64,000 nucleotides of DNA. Source: Colivicinus sp045544415. GTDB taxonomy: Bacteria > Bacillota_I > Bacilli_A > Erysipelotrichales > Erysipelotrichaceae. How positions within the stretch are numbered: the first letter of the stretch is position 1; every line of letters starts with the position of its first letter. Where the stretch lies: contig JAZPYW010000012.1 in the NCBI GenBank assembly GCA_045544415.1, forward strand, positions 1 through 64,000. Direction: 5' to 3'. Below, piece after piece: positions 34,282-41,935 of the stretch. The position numbers and the translations under genes were made by a program. A model generated the notes under the pieces. The model ran no database searches and was not told the origin of the DNA. It saw nothing but the letters and a program-made list of their open reading frames with translations.

Positions 34282-35241
34282 TTACAGTGTGAGATGGATC
34301 GCAAATCCACCGATCTCTTCTTTGCAGTAGACGAACTTCAGGTTGCCCTTATCATCATACTGAGCAGTGCTTTCATCGAAGTGATAGCCTCTTGCTTCGA
34401 AATATCTTCTGGCACGGTCGACATTGTTGACCTGAACAGCGATATGGCCGTAAGTGCCTTTCTTCTTTGCTTCGTTCATGACTTCGACATACTCGGAACC
34501 GAACCAGCCCTTGGATGTCTCACGGACATTGCCGTTGAAGAACTTCGCAAATTCCTGAGCTAATGCCAGACCGTTTCCGTTTTCTTCATTGACACCGATG
34601 TGTTTGATACGGATGTTCAGCATCGTTTCAACAGCACCTCTCGTCAGTGCTTCGATCTTATCGAAATCACCGGCAGCGATCGCTTTCTTATCGATCATCC
34701 AGGTACCGCCGCAGGCTAAGATCACCGGATCGTTCAGGTAATCGTTGACGTTCGTCTCCTTGATACCGCCTGTAGGCATGAATTTCAGTTTATTATATGG
34801 AGCAGAAAGGGCCTTGATCATCTTCAGACCGCCTAAAGGTTCTGCCGGGAAGAACTTAACGACTTCAAGACCGTACGCACATGCGATCTCAAGGTCAGCA
34901 GGGTTTGCAGTACCCGGTAAGATCGGTACTCCCTTTTCCTGACAGTAAGCGATCGTATCCGGATTCGTACCCGGGGAAACGATGAATTCTGCGCCTGCAT
35001 CGAGGGCGGAATCGACCTGTTCTCTGTTCAGAACGGTACCTGCACCAATGATCATATCCGGGCAGGCCTTTCTCATTTCGATCATCGCATCATGTGCGGC
35101 AGCAGTTCTGTACGTCACTTCAGCGACCGGCAGACCGCCATTGCACAGAGCTCTCGCTAACGGTGCAGCGTCTTCTACACGGTCCAGGGCAATGACCGGT
35201 ACGATACCGATGTCATGGATCTTCTTACAAATGTCATTCAT
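34282..35241 (-). CDS. eda: KDPG aldolase with C-terminal VOC-like domain
   Basis: 319 residues from an internal ATG with AGGAGG 9 bases ahead. Residues 1-205 are Eda: GIVPVIALDRVEDA, the AEVTYRT Glu/Arg site, GAGTVL, the Schiff-base Lys in EVVKFFPAEP, and FMPTGGI. It splits KDPG to pyruvate and glyceraldehyde-3-phosphate. The last 105 residues (IKHIGVNEENGNGLALAQEFAKFF to FAIHLTL) resemble a glyoxalase/VOC half and are not part of a standard 205-215 residue Eda. The frame is open upstream into the pectin methylesterase, so a fusion is also possible. Confidence 0.88.
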   Translation of the reverse strand: MNDICKKIHDIGIVPVIALDRVEDAAPLARALCNGGLPVAEVTYRTAAAHDAMIEMRKACPDMIIGAGTVLNREQVDSALDAGAEFIVSPGTNPDTIAYCQEKGVPILPGTANPADLEIACAYGLEVVKFFPAEPLGGLKMIKALSAPYNKLKFMPTGGIKETNVNDYLNDPVILACGGTWMIDKKAIAAGDFDKIEALTRGAVETMLNIRIKHIGVNEENGNGLALAQEFAKFFNGNVRETSKGWFGSEYVEVMNEAKKKGTYGHIAVQVNNVDRARRYFEARGYHFDESTAQYDDKGNLKFVYCKEEIGGFAIHLTL

Positions 35242-36147
35242 ATCATTTCTCCTCCTGTATTTTCTTTTTTTGATATAAACCAGGTCTTCCTCTGTGACCT
35301 GTTTCATCCAGTCTACTCTATCGACAGGGCCTTCATTCTCATTGCGGATCTCCTTGAATTCGCAGGTGACTCTCGCATGAGTCTTGTCCCAGTCGTGATA
35401 ACCTCCTTTGCGGATATGATCTCCGATCTTCGAATCGATGATCATACACTTCGCATAGTCTCTCCAAGGTCTGGCGAGATATACGGAATCTTTCATTCCT
35501 TCTTCACTGCGGAAATCGCAGTGATCGAACAGGAATCCGTACTTTTCCGTCTCCGGAGTACTTGGAGCAGCGACATAACCGTTGATCTCTCTATGGATAT
35601 CCCGGGAGATGATCGTGCAGCCTTCAAAGAGAGCTTCCCCTCCTCCGAAGATGAAATCGATGGAGCCTTCGATCGTGCAGCGATCGAATCGGGAATGGCT
35701 CATTCTCCTTTCCCGATCCTGCAGCGGACCTGTGAAACCTCTCTTCTCGTATTCCTGTTCGGGCAGCGGCCCCAGAAACAGAGTATCCTGATAGGATGTG
35801 ATCGTGCAGTCCTCTGCTTCGAAGCCGTCTCCTGCGACCATCAGAGCGATCGCCTGACCGCAGTTCGGACCCGCTTCATTCTTTACCGTCACATTCTCCA
35901 ATTTTACCCGGTCTGCGTCGATAAAGAGCGTATACGTACGGAACGTGCCGCGTTTATACCCGTCGGGCAGTATCTCGTAGGCACCGAGATCTCCGATGAA
36001 GGTCCCGTTTCTCAGGGTCAGGTCATCTTTATCGATGACATACTGACCGCAGAAGGTCCTTCCTCCCAGATCGATCTCAGCCGGTCCCGTCAGGGAATCG
36101 AGAAGTTCTTTGAGATCTTTTTCTTCTCCCGGAGAGATCTTAGTCAT
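35242..36147 (-). CDS. Pectin methylesterase-like protein (CE8), open into eda without a stop
   Basis: 302 codons before the eda start, no stop between. CE8 features: GQAIAL near residue 98, SYQDTLF (Asp121, acid/base), GSIDFIFGGGEALFEG (Asp164, nucleophile) and ARPWR (Arg226). It should remove methyl groups from galacturonate residues. No signal peptide, so it is cytoplasmic, unlike most secreted pectin esterases. Its end is at an A7 tract (35265-35271); loss of one A would give a TGA that overlaps the eda ATG. The 36147 start overlaps the uxaC end by 8 bases. Confidence 0.8.
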
Positions 36148-37540
36148 TAAAACCTAAGTAACGTACTGCGTTGTTGTAGGAGATGTCTTCGACGATCTCT
36201 TTCAGTACTTTTTCATCATTCGGATATTCTCCGTTTTCAACCAGAGTTCCGATGAAATCACATAAGATACGGCGGAAGTATTCATGTCTCGTATAGGACA
36301 GGAAGCTTCTGGAGTCTGTCAGCATACCGATAAAGTTTGCCAGCATACCGTCGTTGGCCAGTGTCTCCATCTGATCCAGCATGCCTCTCTTATGATCGTT
36401 GAACCACCATGCAGAACCGTGCTGCAGCTTGCCTCTGATGCCGTCGCCCTGGAAGCAGTTCATCGTCGTAACGATCGCTGCGTTGTCGTTCGGGTTCAGG
36501 GAGTAGATGATCGTTCTCGGCAGGTTGCCTTCTTCATTCAGACAGTTGAGGAAGTCCGCCATTTCGGAGCTCGGTGCATAGTTGTTGATGGTATCGAAAC
36601 CGGTATCCGGTCCGAGTTTATTGAACATAGCCTTGTTGTTGTCGCGCTTGCAGCCGTAGTGCAGCTGCATAGCCCAGCCCTTCTTCGTATATACGGAAGC
36701 CAGGTGTCTCATGAAGGATGTCTTGAATGTGAGTTCTTCTTTCCGGGTGACCATCTCGCCGGACAGTCTCTTCGCAAAGATCCTTTCGATCTCAGCATCA
36801 TCAGCCGGATCATACATGACATATTCTAAGGCATGGTCGCTGGCTCTGCAGCCCATGGAATCAAAGAATTCGATACGTCCGTCGATGACATCGCAGAGAT
36901 CCTTGAAGGTCCTGATCTCTTTACCGGAAACTGTCTCCAGTCTCTTTACGTAATCGAGATAGTCGACTTTTTCGATATTGTTGGCCTTATCCGGTCTGAA
37001 GCACGGAACGACCTTTGTGTGTAATGTTTCATCAGCGGCGATCAGCTTATGGTAAGCCAGATCATCGCACGGATCATCTGTCGTACAGACGATATTGACA
37101 TTGGACTGTTCGAGGATCTTGCGGACCGTTAATGTCTTCAGTACTTCGTTGCACTTGTTGAAGATCTCTTCCGCATTGTCTTCTGTCAGAGGTTCATAGA
37201 TACCGAAATATCTCTGCAGTTCCAGATGAGACCAGTGATACAGAGGATTCCCGATGAGGTGAGACAGTGTCTTTGCCCACGCCTTGAACTTCTCCAGATC
37301 AGTAGAATCACCAGTGATGTATTTCTCATCGATACCGTTGGCTCTCATCTGTCTCCACTTATAGTGGTCGCCTCCGAGCCATACTTCCGTGATCGTATTG
37401 AACTGCTTGTTCTCGTAGATCTCCTTCTGGGAGATGTGGCAGTGATAATCGATGATCGGCATTTTTTCCGCATAGTCGTGATAAAGATGTTTCGCTGTAT
37501 CATTGCTCAGCAGAAAATCTTTTCCCATAAATTCTTTCAT
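36140..37540 (-). CDS. uxaC: Uronate isomerase
   Basis: 466 residues, normal length. It converts D-galacturonate to D-tagaturonate (and glucuronate to fructuronate). Recognised by PIIDYHCHISQKEIYENKQF near residue 29, a metal-binding HCH site of the amidohydrolase fold, TTDDPCDDL, and the C-terminal LTDSRSFLSYTRHEYFRRILC. It lies 9 bases after the second kinase gene. Confidence 0.96.
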   Translation of the reverse strand: MKEFMGKDFLLSNDTAKHLYHDYAEKMPIIDYHCHISQKEIYENKQFNTITEVWLGGDHYKWRQMRANGIDEKYITGDSTDLEKFKAWAKTLSHLIGNPLYHWSHLELQRYFGIYEPLTEDNAEEIFNKCNEVLKTLTVRKILEQSNVNIVCTTDDPCDDLAYHKLIAADETLHTKVVPCFRPDKANNIEKVDYLDYVKRLETVSGKEIRTFKDLCDVIDGRIEFFDSMGCRASDHALEYVMYDPADDAEIERIFAKRLSGEMVTRKEELTFKTSFMRHLASVYTKKGWAMQLHYGCKRDNNKAMFNKLGPDTGFDTINNYAPSSEMADFLNCLNEEGNLPRTIIYSLNPNDNAAIVTTMNCFQGDGIRGKLQHGSAWWFNDHKRGMLDQMETLANDGMLANFIGMLTDSRSFLSYTRHEYFRRILCDFIGTLVENGEYPNDEKVLKEIVEDISYNNAVRYLGFND

Positions 37541-37549
37541 AACCTTCTC

Positions 37550-38566
37550 CTATCTCTGAACGGCTGCGTTGCCGTTTGTCTTCATAAATTCTACTACTTC
37601 CTCTTCGGATAATACAGAGGCATCACCATATAATGTATGTTTCAGTACGGATGTAGCCAGACCGAATTTCAGGGCATACTTCGGATTGTTGAAATCCTTC
37701 AGCAGGCCGTGGATGATACCGCTGGAGAACGCATCTCCTCCGCCGATACGGTCATAGATACTGAAACGGATCGGTCCTTCCCGGAATGCTACACCGTCCT
37801 TGCGGATGCAGTAGCTGGAAAGGGAGTTGTCTGTAGCAGTGTGGACGGTACGGTCGGTACCGAAGATGTAGTGGATATGTGTCTGATCCATCAGTTTCTT
37901 GGCGACGTTGAGTCTCTTTTCTTCTTCTGTTTCGAGATCTTCATCGACCGGTATCTCCAGCATCGTATGGATGTCGAAGTAGTTCGCAAACAGGACATCG
38001 ACATAATTGATGACTTTCTGGAAATGCGGTTTCGCTTCTTCGATGGTCCAGAGCTTGGAACGGTAGTTGAAATCGAAGGATACTTTTACACCGTATTTTT
38101 CGCAGGCTTCGAGACACTTGTAGGCGACATTGCGGCACTTCTCATGGATCGCCAGAGTGATGCCGGAAAGATGGAACCATTCCGCATCACTGAAGATCTC
38201 ATCATAGTCGAGCTCATCTTCGGCAATACGGGTGATGGCACTGTGTGCACGGTTGTAGAGGACCTTGCTCGGTCTTCCGCCGAAACCGGTCTCGACGAAA
38301 TACATACCCAGGTTGGAAGAACCTCTCAGGATATGTTCGGTACCGACTCCGTGTCTCTTCAGATGCATGATCGCTGAAGAACCTAACTGATTATCCGGTA
38401 CTCGGGAGATAAAATCGGTCTGATTCCCGAGATGAGATAATGATACGAGGACGTTTGCTTCTGCTCCCCCGTAATTCGCAATGAAACTTTTTGCTTCCGA
38501 GATCGTCGTATAATCCGGAGGTGTCAACCTCAGCATGATCTCACCGAATGCAACTACTTTTCCCAT
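37550..38566 (-). CDS. PfkB-family sugar kinase, KdgK-like (copy 2)
   Basis: 338 residues and clearly related to the kinase at 33241: MGKVVAFGEIMLRLTPPDY, GGAEANVLVSLSHLG and DRIGGGDAFSSGIIHGL. Both have the PfkB anion hole and catalytic Asp. Either it is a redundant KDG kinase or it acts on another uronate-derived keto sugar. Sequence alone does not decide. Confidence 0.8.
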   Translation of the reverse strand: MGKVVAFGEIMLRLTPPDYTTISEAKSFIANYGGAEANVLVSLSHLGNQTDFISRVPDNQLGSSAIMHLKRHGVGTEHILRGSSNLGMYFVETGFGGRPSKVLYNRAHSAITRIAEDELDYDEIFSDAEWFHLSGITLAIHEKCRNVAYKCLEACEKYGVKVSFDFNYRSKLWTIEEAKPHFQKVINYVDVLFANYFDIHTMLEIPVDEDLETEEEKRLNVAKKLMDQTHIHYIFGTDRTVHTATDNSLSSYCIRKDGVAFREGPIRFSIYDRIGGGDAFSSGIIHGLLKDFNNPKYALKFGLATSVLKHTLYGDASVLSEEEVVEFMKTNGNAAVQR

Positions 38567-38583
38567 ATATTTTCCTTTCCGGA

Positions 38584-39156
38584 TCAGGCTTCCTTATGGA
38601 AGATCTTATTCATAATGAAGTCTCTCCCTTTGATACAAAGCACATCGAGAGCAGTATAGACGATACCGAAGAGGATCGGTTCTACATTCGCTCCGATAAG
38701 ACGATAGACATTGATCGTCAGAAACAGCAGAACATACGCATAGAAGATATTGGCTACGAAAGTCCAGTACTTCCGGGAAGAGAACATCATATACGGATAG
38801 TATTCCTTATCGGAAGAAGAGAGAAAACGAAGGACGTTGTTCGTAAGGATATCGGTGACGATACCCAGTCCCAGGCCGAATATCAGCATCTGATCGAGCC
38901 AGCTGCTCAGATAGATCGAGAGTCCCCAGTAAAAGAAAAAACAAATCGCTCCCGCAAACCAGAATTTAATGAACAGGGCCTTCACCCATACCGGGATCAG
39001 ATCCAGTTTCGAACTCTTATATTTGTTTAATTCTTTATCAGAGACCTTTTTGACTTTGCCTTCATGGGCATCTTTCAAACGGTCTACCGCATCGGTCTTT
39101 AACTTATAATAGTCCTGTTCAATCTGAGGGATCTCTTTGTTTTTCTTTTTTGCCAT
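38584..39156 (-). CDS. Membrane protein of unknown function in ABC operon
   Basis: 190 residues. A basic N-terminal cytoplasmic part (residues 1-55, MAKKKNKEIPQIEQDYYKLK) is followed by about four hydrophobic segments (about 60-80, 88-105, 128-150, 155-175). No family is recognised. It is tightly placed between the KdgK-like kinase and another small membrane protein, within the oligosaccharide importer operon. Confidence 0.65.
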   Translation of the reverse strand: MAKKKNKEIPQIEQDYYKLKTDAVDRLKDAHEGKVKKVSDKELNKYKSSKLDLIPVWVKALFIKFWFAGAICFFFYWGLSIYLSSWLDQMLIFGLGLGIVTDILTNNVLRFLSSSDKEYYPYMMFSSRKYWTFVANIFYAYVLLFLTINVYRLIGANVEPILFGIVYTALDVLCIKGRDFIMNKIFHKEA

Positions 39157-39168
39157 AAATGTTGAATG

Positions 39169-39759
39169 TTAGTTTTCGCTGCGCTTGCCGCCGGAACGTG
39201 CGCTTTCTGCATCGTTCTCATCTGTCAGTTCGATATCGACATCATCGTTGTCTGCCAGAGCGACAGAAGTATCGATCTTGTTCAGAGCTTTGCCGATGAC
39301 CGGGATCAGAGCGATCAGAACGATCGAGATGATGACGAGCACCATATGCACTGTCAGCATAGACTGGCACTGCGGGATGAACATCCTGGATGCATTGATC
39401 TGGATCGTCTGAAGGCCTTCCTGGATCCTCTGGAGATAGAGGAAGTCAGCACCGAGAACGATGACTTCAATGACATATAACAGAATGACCATCGGCATGA
39501 TCGGTTTCTTTCTCTTCGGATATGCATTCAGGAAAGTAACGAAACCTAAGATCGATAACAGCATGATCACGAATTCGCACAGACCCATCAGCGATTTGTT
39601 GATGACGGCTGTCGTGTTCGAGACTTTTGTTAAGTTGAAGGAATAGACGACGAAGGCGATCGCCATCATGCATAACGGAATGTTGTGCGGTCTTTTCTTG
39701 AGTGAAACAATAAATTTACGACGGGTCTCTTTGAAGCCCTTCTGATTCTTTTCTGCCAT
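39169..39759 (-). CDS. Membrane protein of unknown function in ABC operon
   Basis: 196 residues from ATG 39759 (GGAGG ahead; a longer start at 39801 overlaps the ATPase gene). Basic N-terminus, about four membrane segments (residues about 30-46, 58-78, 88-106, 135-158), then a hydrophilic acidic tail (LADNDDVDIELTDENDAESARSGG). No family recognised. It lies 13 bases after the second ATPase gene. Confidence 0.65.
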   Translation of the reverse strand: MAEKNQKGFKETRRKFIVSLKKRPHNIPLCMMAIAFVVYSFNLTKVSNTTAVINKSLMGLCEFVIMLLSILGFVTFLNAYPKRKKPIMPMVILLYVIEVIVLGADFLYLQRIQEGLQTIQINASRMFIPQCQSMLTVHMVLVIISIVLIALIPVIGKALNKIDTSVALADNDDVDIELTDENDAESARSGGKRSEN

Positions 39760-39772
39760 TGTATTGTTCCTC

Positions 39773-40837
39773 CTATAAAATCGCTTCCGTTGTCTCTGCA
39801 TCGAAGAGATGAATCTTCTCTTCGTCGAAAGATACTTTTACTTTATCTCCGGCTTTGAATCTCTGCCAGTCTCTGAACTTCGCACAGGACGTCTTTCCGA
39901 AGAGTTTTCCGTGAGTCAGGGTGAAGTGTCCGGTGTTCTCATTTAAGTTGACATCGAGGACGAAATCGCCTCCTAAACGGATATCTTCAGGACGGATTCC
40001 TAAGACGAAGTCTGTCTTGTCGGACTTGAGAGCTGCATTTGCGATCCTGTCCGGAAGTTTTGCTTCTGTGCCTTCTACATAGAACTTGCCGTTTTCTTTC
40101 TTCAGGTTGAAGAGGTTCATTGGCGGTAAGCCGATAAAGGATGCTACGAAGAGGTTCTTCGGATGATCATAGAGCTCTAACGGTGTACCGATCTGCTGGA
40201 CATGTCCCATGGACATACAGACGATACGGTCAGCCAGTGTCAGGGCTTCTGTCTGGTCGTGTGTGACGTAGATCATCGTCGTACCGAGTCTCTTATGAAG
40301 GAGCTTGATCTCTCTTCTGGTAGATCCTCTCAGTTTGGCATCGAGGTTGGATAACGGTTCGTCGAATAAGAATACCTTCGGATTACGGACGATCGCACGG
40401 CCCATAGCCACACGCTGTCTCTGTCCGCCGGATAACTGATTCGGCTTCTTGTTCAGCTGCTGAGTAAGACCGAGGATCTCGGCAGCAGCCATGACCTTTT
40501 CGTGGATGACATATTTGTCTTCTTTCGCCAGCATCAGGGAGAAAGCCATGTTTTCATAGATCGTCATATGTCCGTACAGGGCATAGTTCTGGAATACCAT
40601 GGCGATATCTCTGTCTTTTGCAGGAAGCTGTGTGCAGTCCTTGTCGTCGATGAAGAGTTTACCGTTGGAGATATCTTCCAGACCGGCAACCATTCTCAGC
40701 GTCGTAGATTTACCGCATCCGGAAGGTCCGACTAATACGATGAATTCACCATCTTCGATCTCCATGTTGAAGTCATAGACGGCCTGGACATTATTGTCAT
40801 ATATCTTATCGATATGCTGTAATGAAAGTCTTGCCAT
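39773..40837 (-). CDS. Sugar ABC transporter ATPase, MsmX/UgpC type (copy 2)
   Basis: 354 residues. Walker A GPSGCGKST, Q-loop, signature LSGGQRQR, Walker B VFLFDEPLSNLD and the switch His in VTHDQTEA, then the OB-type regulatory C-terminal domain of MalK-like proteins. MsmX-type ATPases can serve several CUT1 importers. A second ATPase of the same family is encoded in the same operon at 46628. Confidence 0.93.
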   Translation of the reverse strand: MARLSLQHIDKIYDNNVQAVYDFNMEIEDGEFIVLVGPSGCGKSTTLRMVAGLEDISNGKLFIDDKDCTQLPAKDRDIAMVFQNYALYGHMTIYENMAFSLMLAKEDKYVIHEKVMAAAEILGLTQQLNKKPNQLSGGQRQRVAMGRAIVRNPKVFLFDEPLSNLDAKLRGSTRREIKLLHKRLGTTMIYVTHDQTEALTLADRIVCMSMGHVQQIGTPLELYDHPKNLFVASFIGLPPMNLFNLKKENGKFYVEGTEAKLPDRIANAALKSDKTDFVLGIRPEDIRLGGDFVLDVNLNENTGHFTLTHGKLFGKTSCAKFRDWQRFKAGDKVKVSFDEEKIHLFDAETTEAIL

Positions 40838-40845
40838 AATACCCC

Positions 40846-41295
40846 CTAGTTCTTCTCAATGGAATTCAGATAGTTCTGTAATGTTCTGGAGTTGCGGATG
40901 CTCATCAGTCCGCCGACAACGTTCAGCGCTGCAGCGGCACAGAGATAGACGAGCGCTCTCGTGAACTGTCCGCCGGTCATGACGGCAGCAGCTTTTGCCT
41001 GCATCGGATAGATGAAGATACGGACGATCTGAGCTAAGCCAAGGACGATCATCATGTAGCCGAACTTGCCGTGATAGCTCTTGACTTCGATGGAAGCCCA
41101 GAAACCGAACAGCATGAACAGCAGGTTCACGATGACGGATACACCGATCAGGGAATTGTAGAAGAAATCGTGATTGATCTTGTATACTAAAACGAAGTAA
41201 AGAATATCAAAGACGACGGCGAGAATCGCAAATGTAGATGGCATCGAGTCTTTGACATAACGCATCCTATCAAGCTTCAATTTCTCTTTATCCAT
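40846..41295 (-). CDS. Small membrane protein of unknown function in ABC operon
   Basis: 149 residues with four hydrophobic segments (about 20-38, 45-68, 78-95, 112-130) and charged ends. No family recognised. Its start overlaps the upstream membrane-protein gene by 8 bases, so the two may be made together. Confidence 0.65.
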   Translation of the reverse strand: MDKEKLKLDRMRYVKDSMPSTFAILAVVFDILYFVLVYKINHDFFYNSLIGVSVIVNLLFMLFGFWASIEVKSYHGKFGYMMIVLGLAQIVRIFIYPMQAKAAAVMTGGQFTRALVYLCAAAALNVVGGLMSIRNSRTLQNYLNSIEKN

Positions 41296-41857
41296 TGTTT
41301 GCTTCTCCTTTCAGAATTGCGTCTTCTTGTTTTACCAGTTTATTTTTCCAATTTAAGTTATATACAGCAGCGGCGGCACCTGCGATCAGCAGGACAGCCA
41401 GAATGATCCCTGCATCAAAGAAGAATGTGGACTCACTGTATACAAAACCCATTGTCTCTGCGAACGCTTTATATGTCGAAAAGTCAACGGTCGTCTTGAA
41501 CTGTGTCCTGAATTTGATGCAGTTGATGATCAGATATACAGCGGCGCCCACAAATGCAACTGCCTGTACATATGTAGAGACCGTGTTCCCTGTATAGTAT
41601 TTTCTTCTCTTGTTGGAAGCGAAGATAAACGGTAATGTACTCACCAGGATCAGCCCAATGGAGATCAGAACCATATAGTGGTTGAACGGCTGCATATCAT
41701 AGAAGATCTGCGATCCCGGAACACCGCCCAATGCCTGAGTCTGATAGAGACCGTACATATCGGTCATGATACCAAGGGAATACACGAAAGATACTCCCGA
41801 TAAGATCATCAGAACGAGGAACAGGATTTTTTGAAATTTCATTTGTGGTTTAAACAT
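41288..41857 (-). CDS. Membrane protein of unknown function in ABC operon
   Basis: 189 residues, about four hydrophobic segments (residues about 10-32, 58-80, 95-112, 148-168) and a long extracytoplasmic loop after the first. No family recognised. It is the first gene after the hairpin that follows the binding protein, and is coupled to the next gene. Confidence 0.65.
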   Translation of the reverse strand: MFKPQMKFQKILFLVLMILSGVSFVYSLGIMTDMYGLYQTQALGGVPGSQIFYDMQPFNHYMVLISIGLILVSTLPFIFASNKRRKYYTGNTVSTYVQAVAFVGAAVYLIINCIKFRTQFKTTVDFSTYKAFAETMGFVYSESTFFFDAGIILAVLLIAGAAAAVYNLNWKNKLVKQEDAILKGEANNG

Positions 41858-41878
41858 AGCGTATCACCTCTCAGGTAT

Positions 41879-41911
41879 ATCCCCGGTGCTGTAAAGTACA
41901 GCACCGGGGAT
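41879..41911 (-). terminator. Intercistronic hairpin after the large binding-protein gene
   Basis: A perfect 15-bp stem (41879-41893 with 41897-41911, 3-base loop), G+C-rich, without a T-run. It lies 24 bases after the binding-protein stop and before the downstream membrane-protein genes; it likely protects the upstream message or limits downstream expression. Confidence 0.8.
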
Positions 41912-41935
41912 CTTTCATATTCAGATAGACTACTT

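Noticed and set aside
35215..36150. 311-codon plus-strand frame opposite the pectin methylesterase
   Set aside because: Antisense shadow; the minus strand carries all CE8 motifs.
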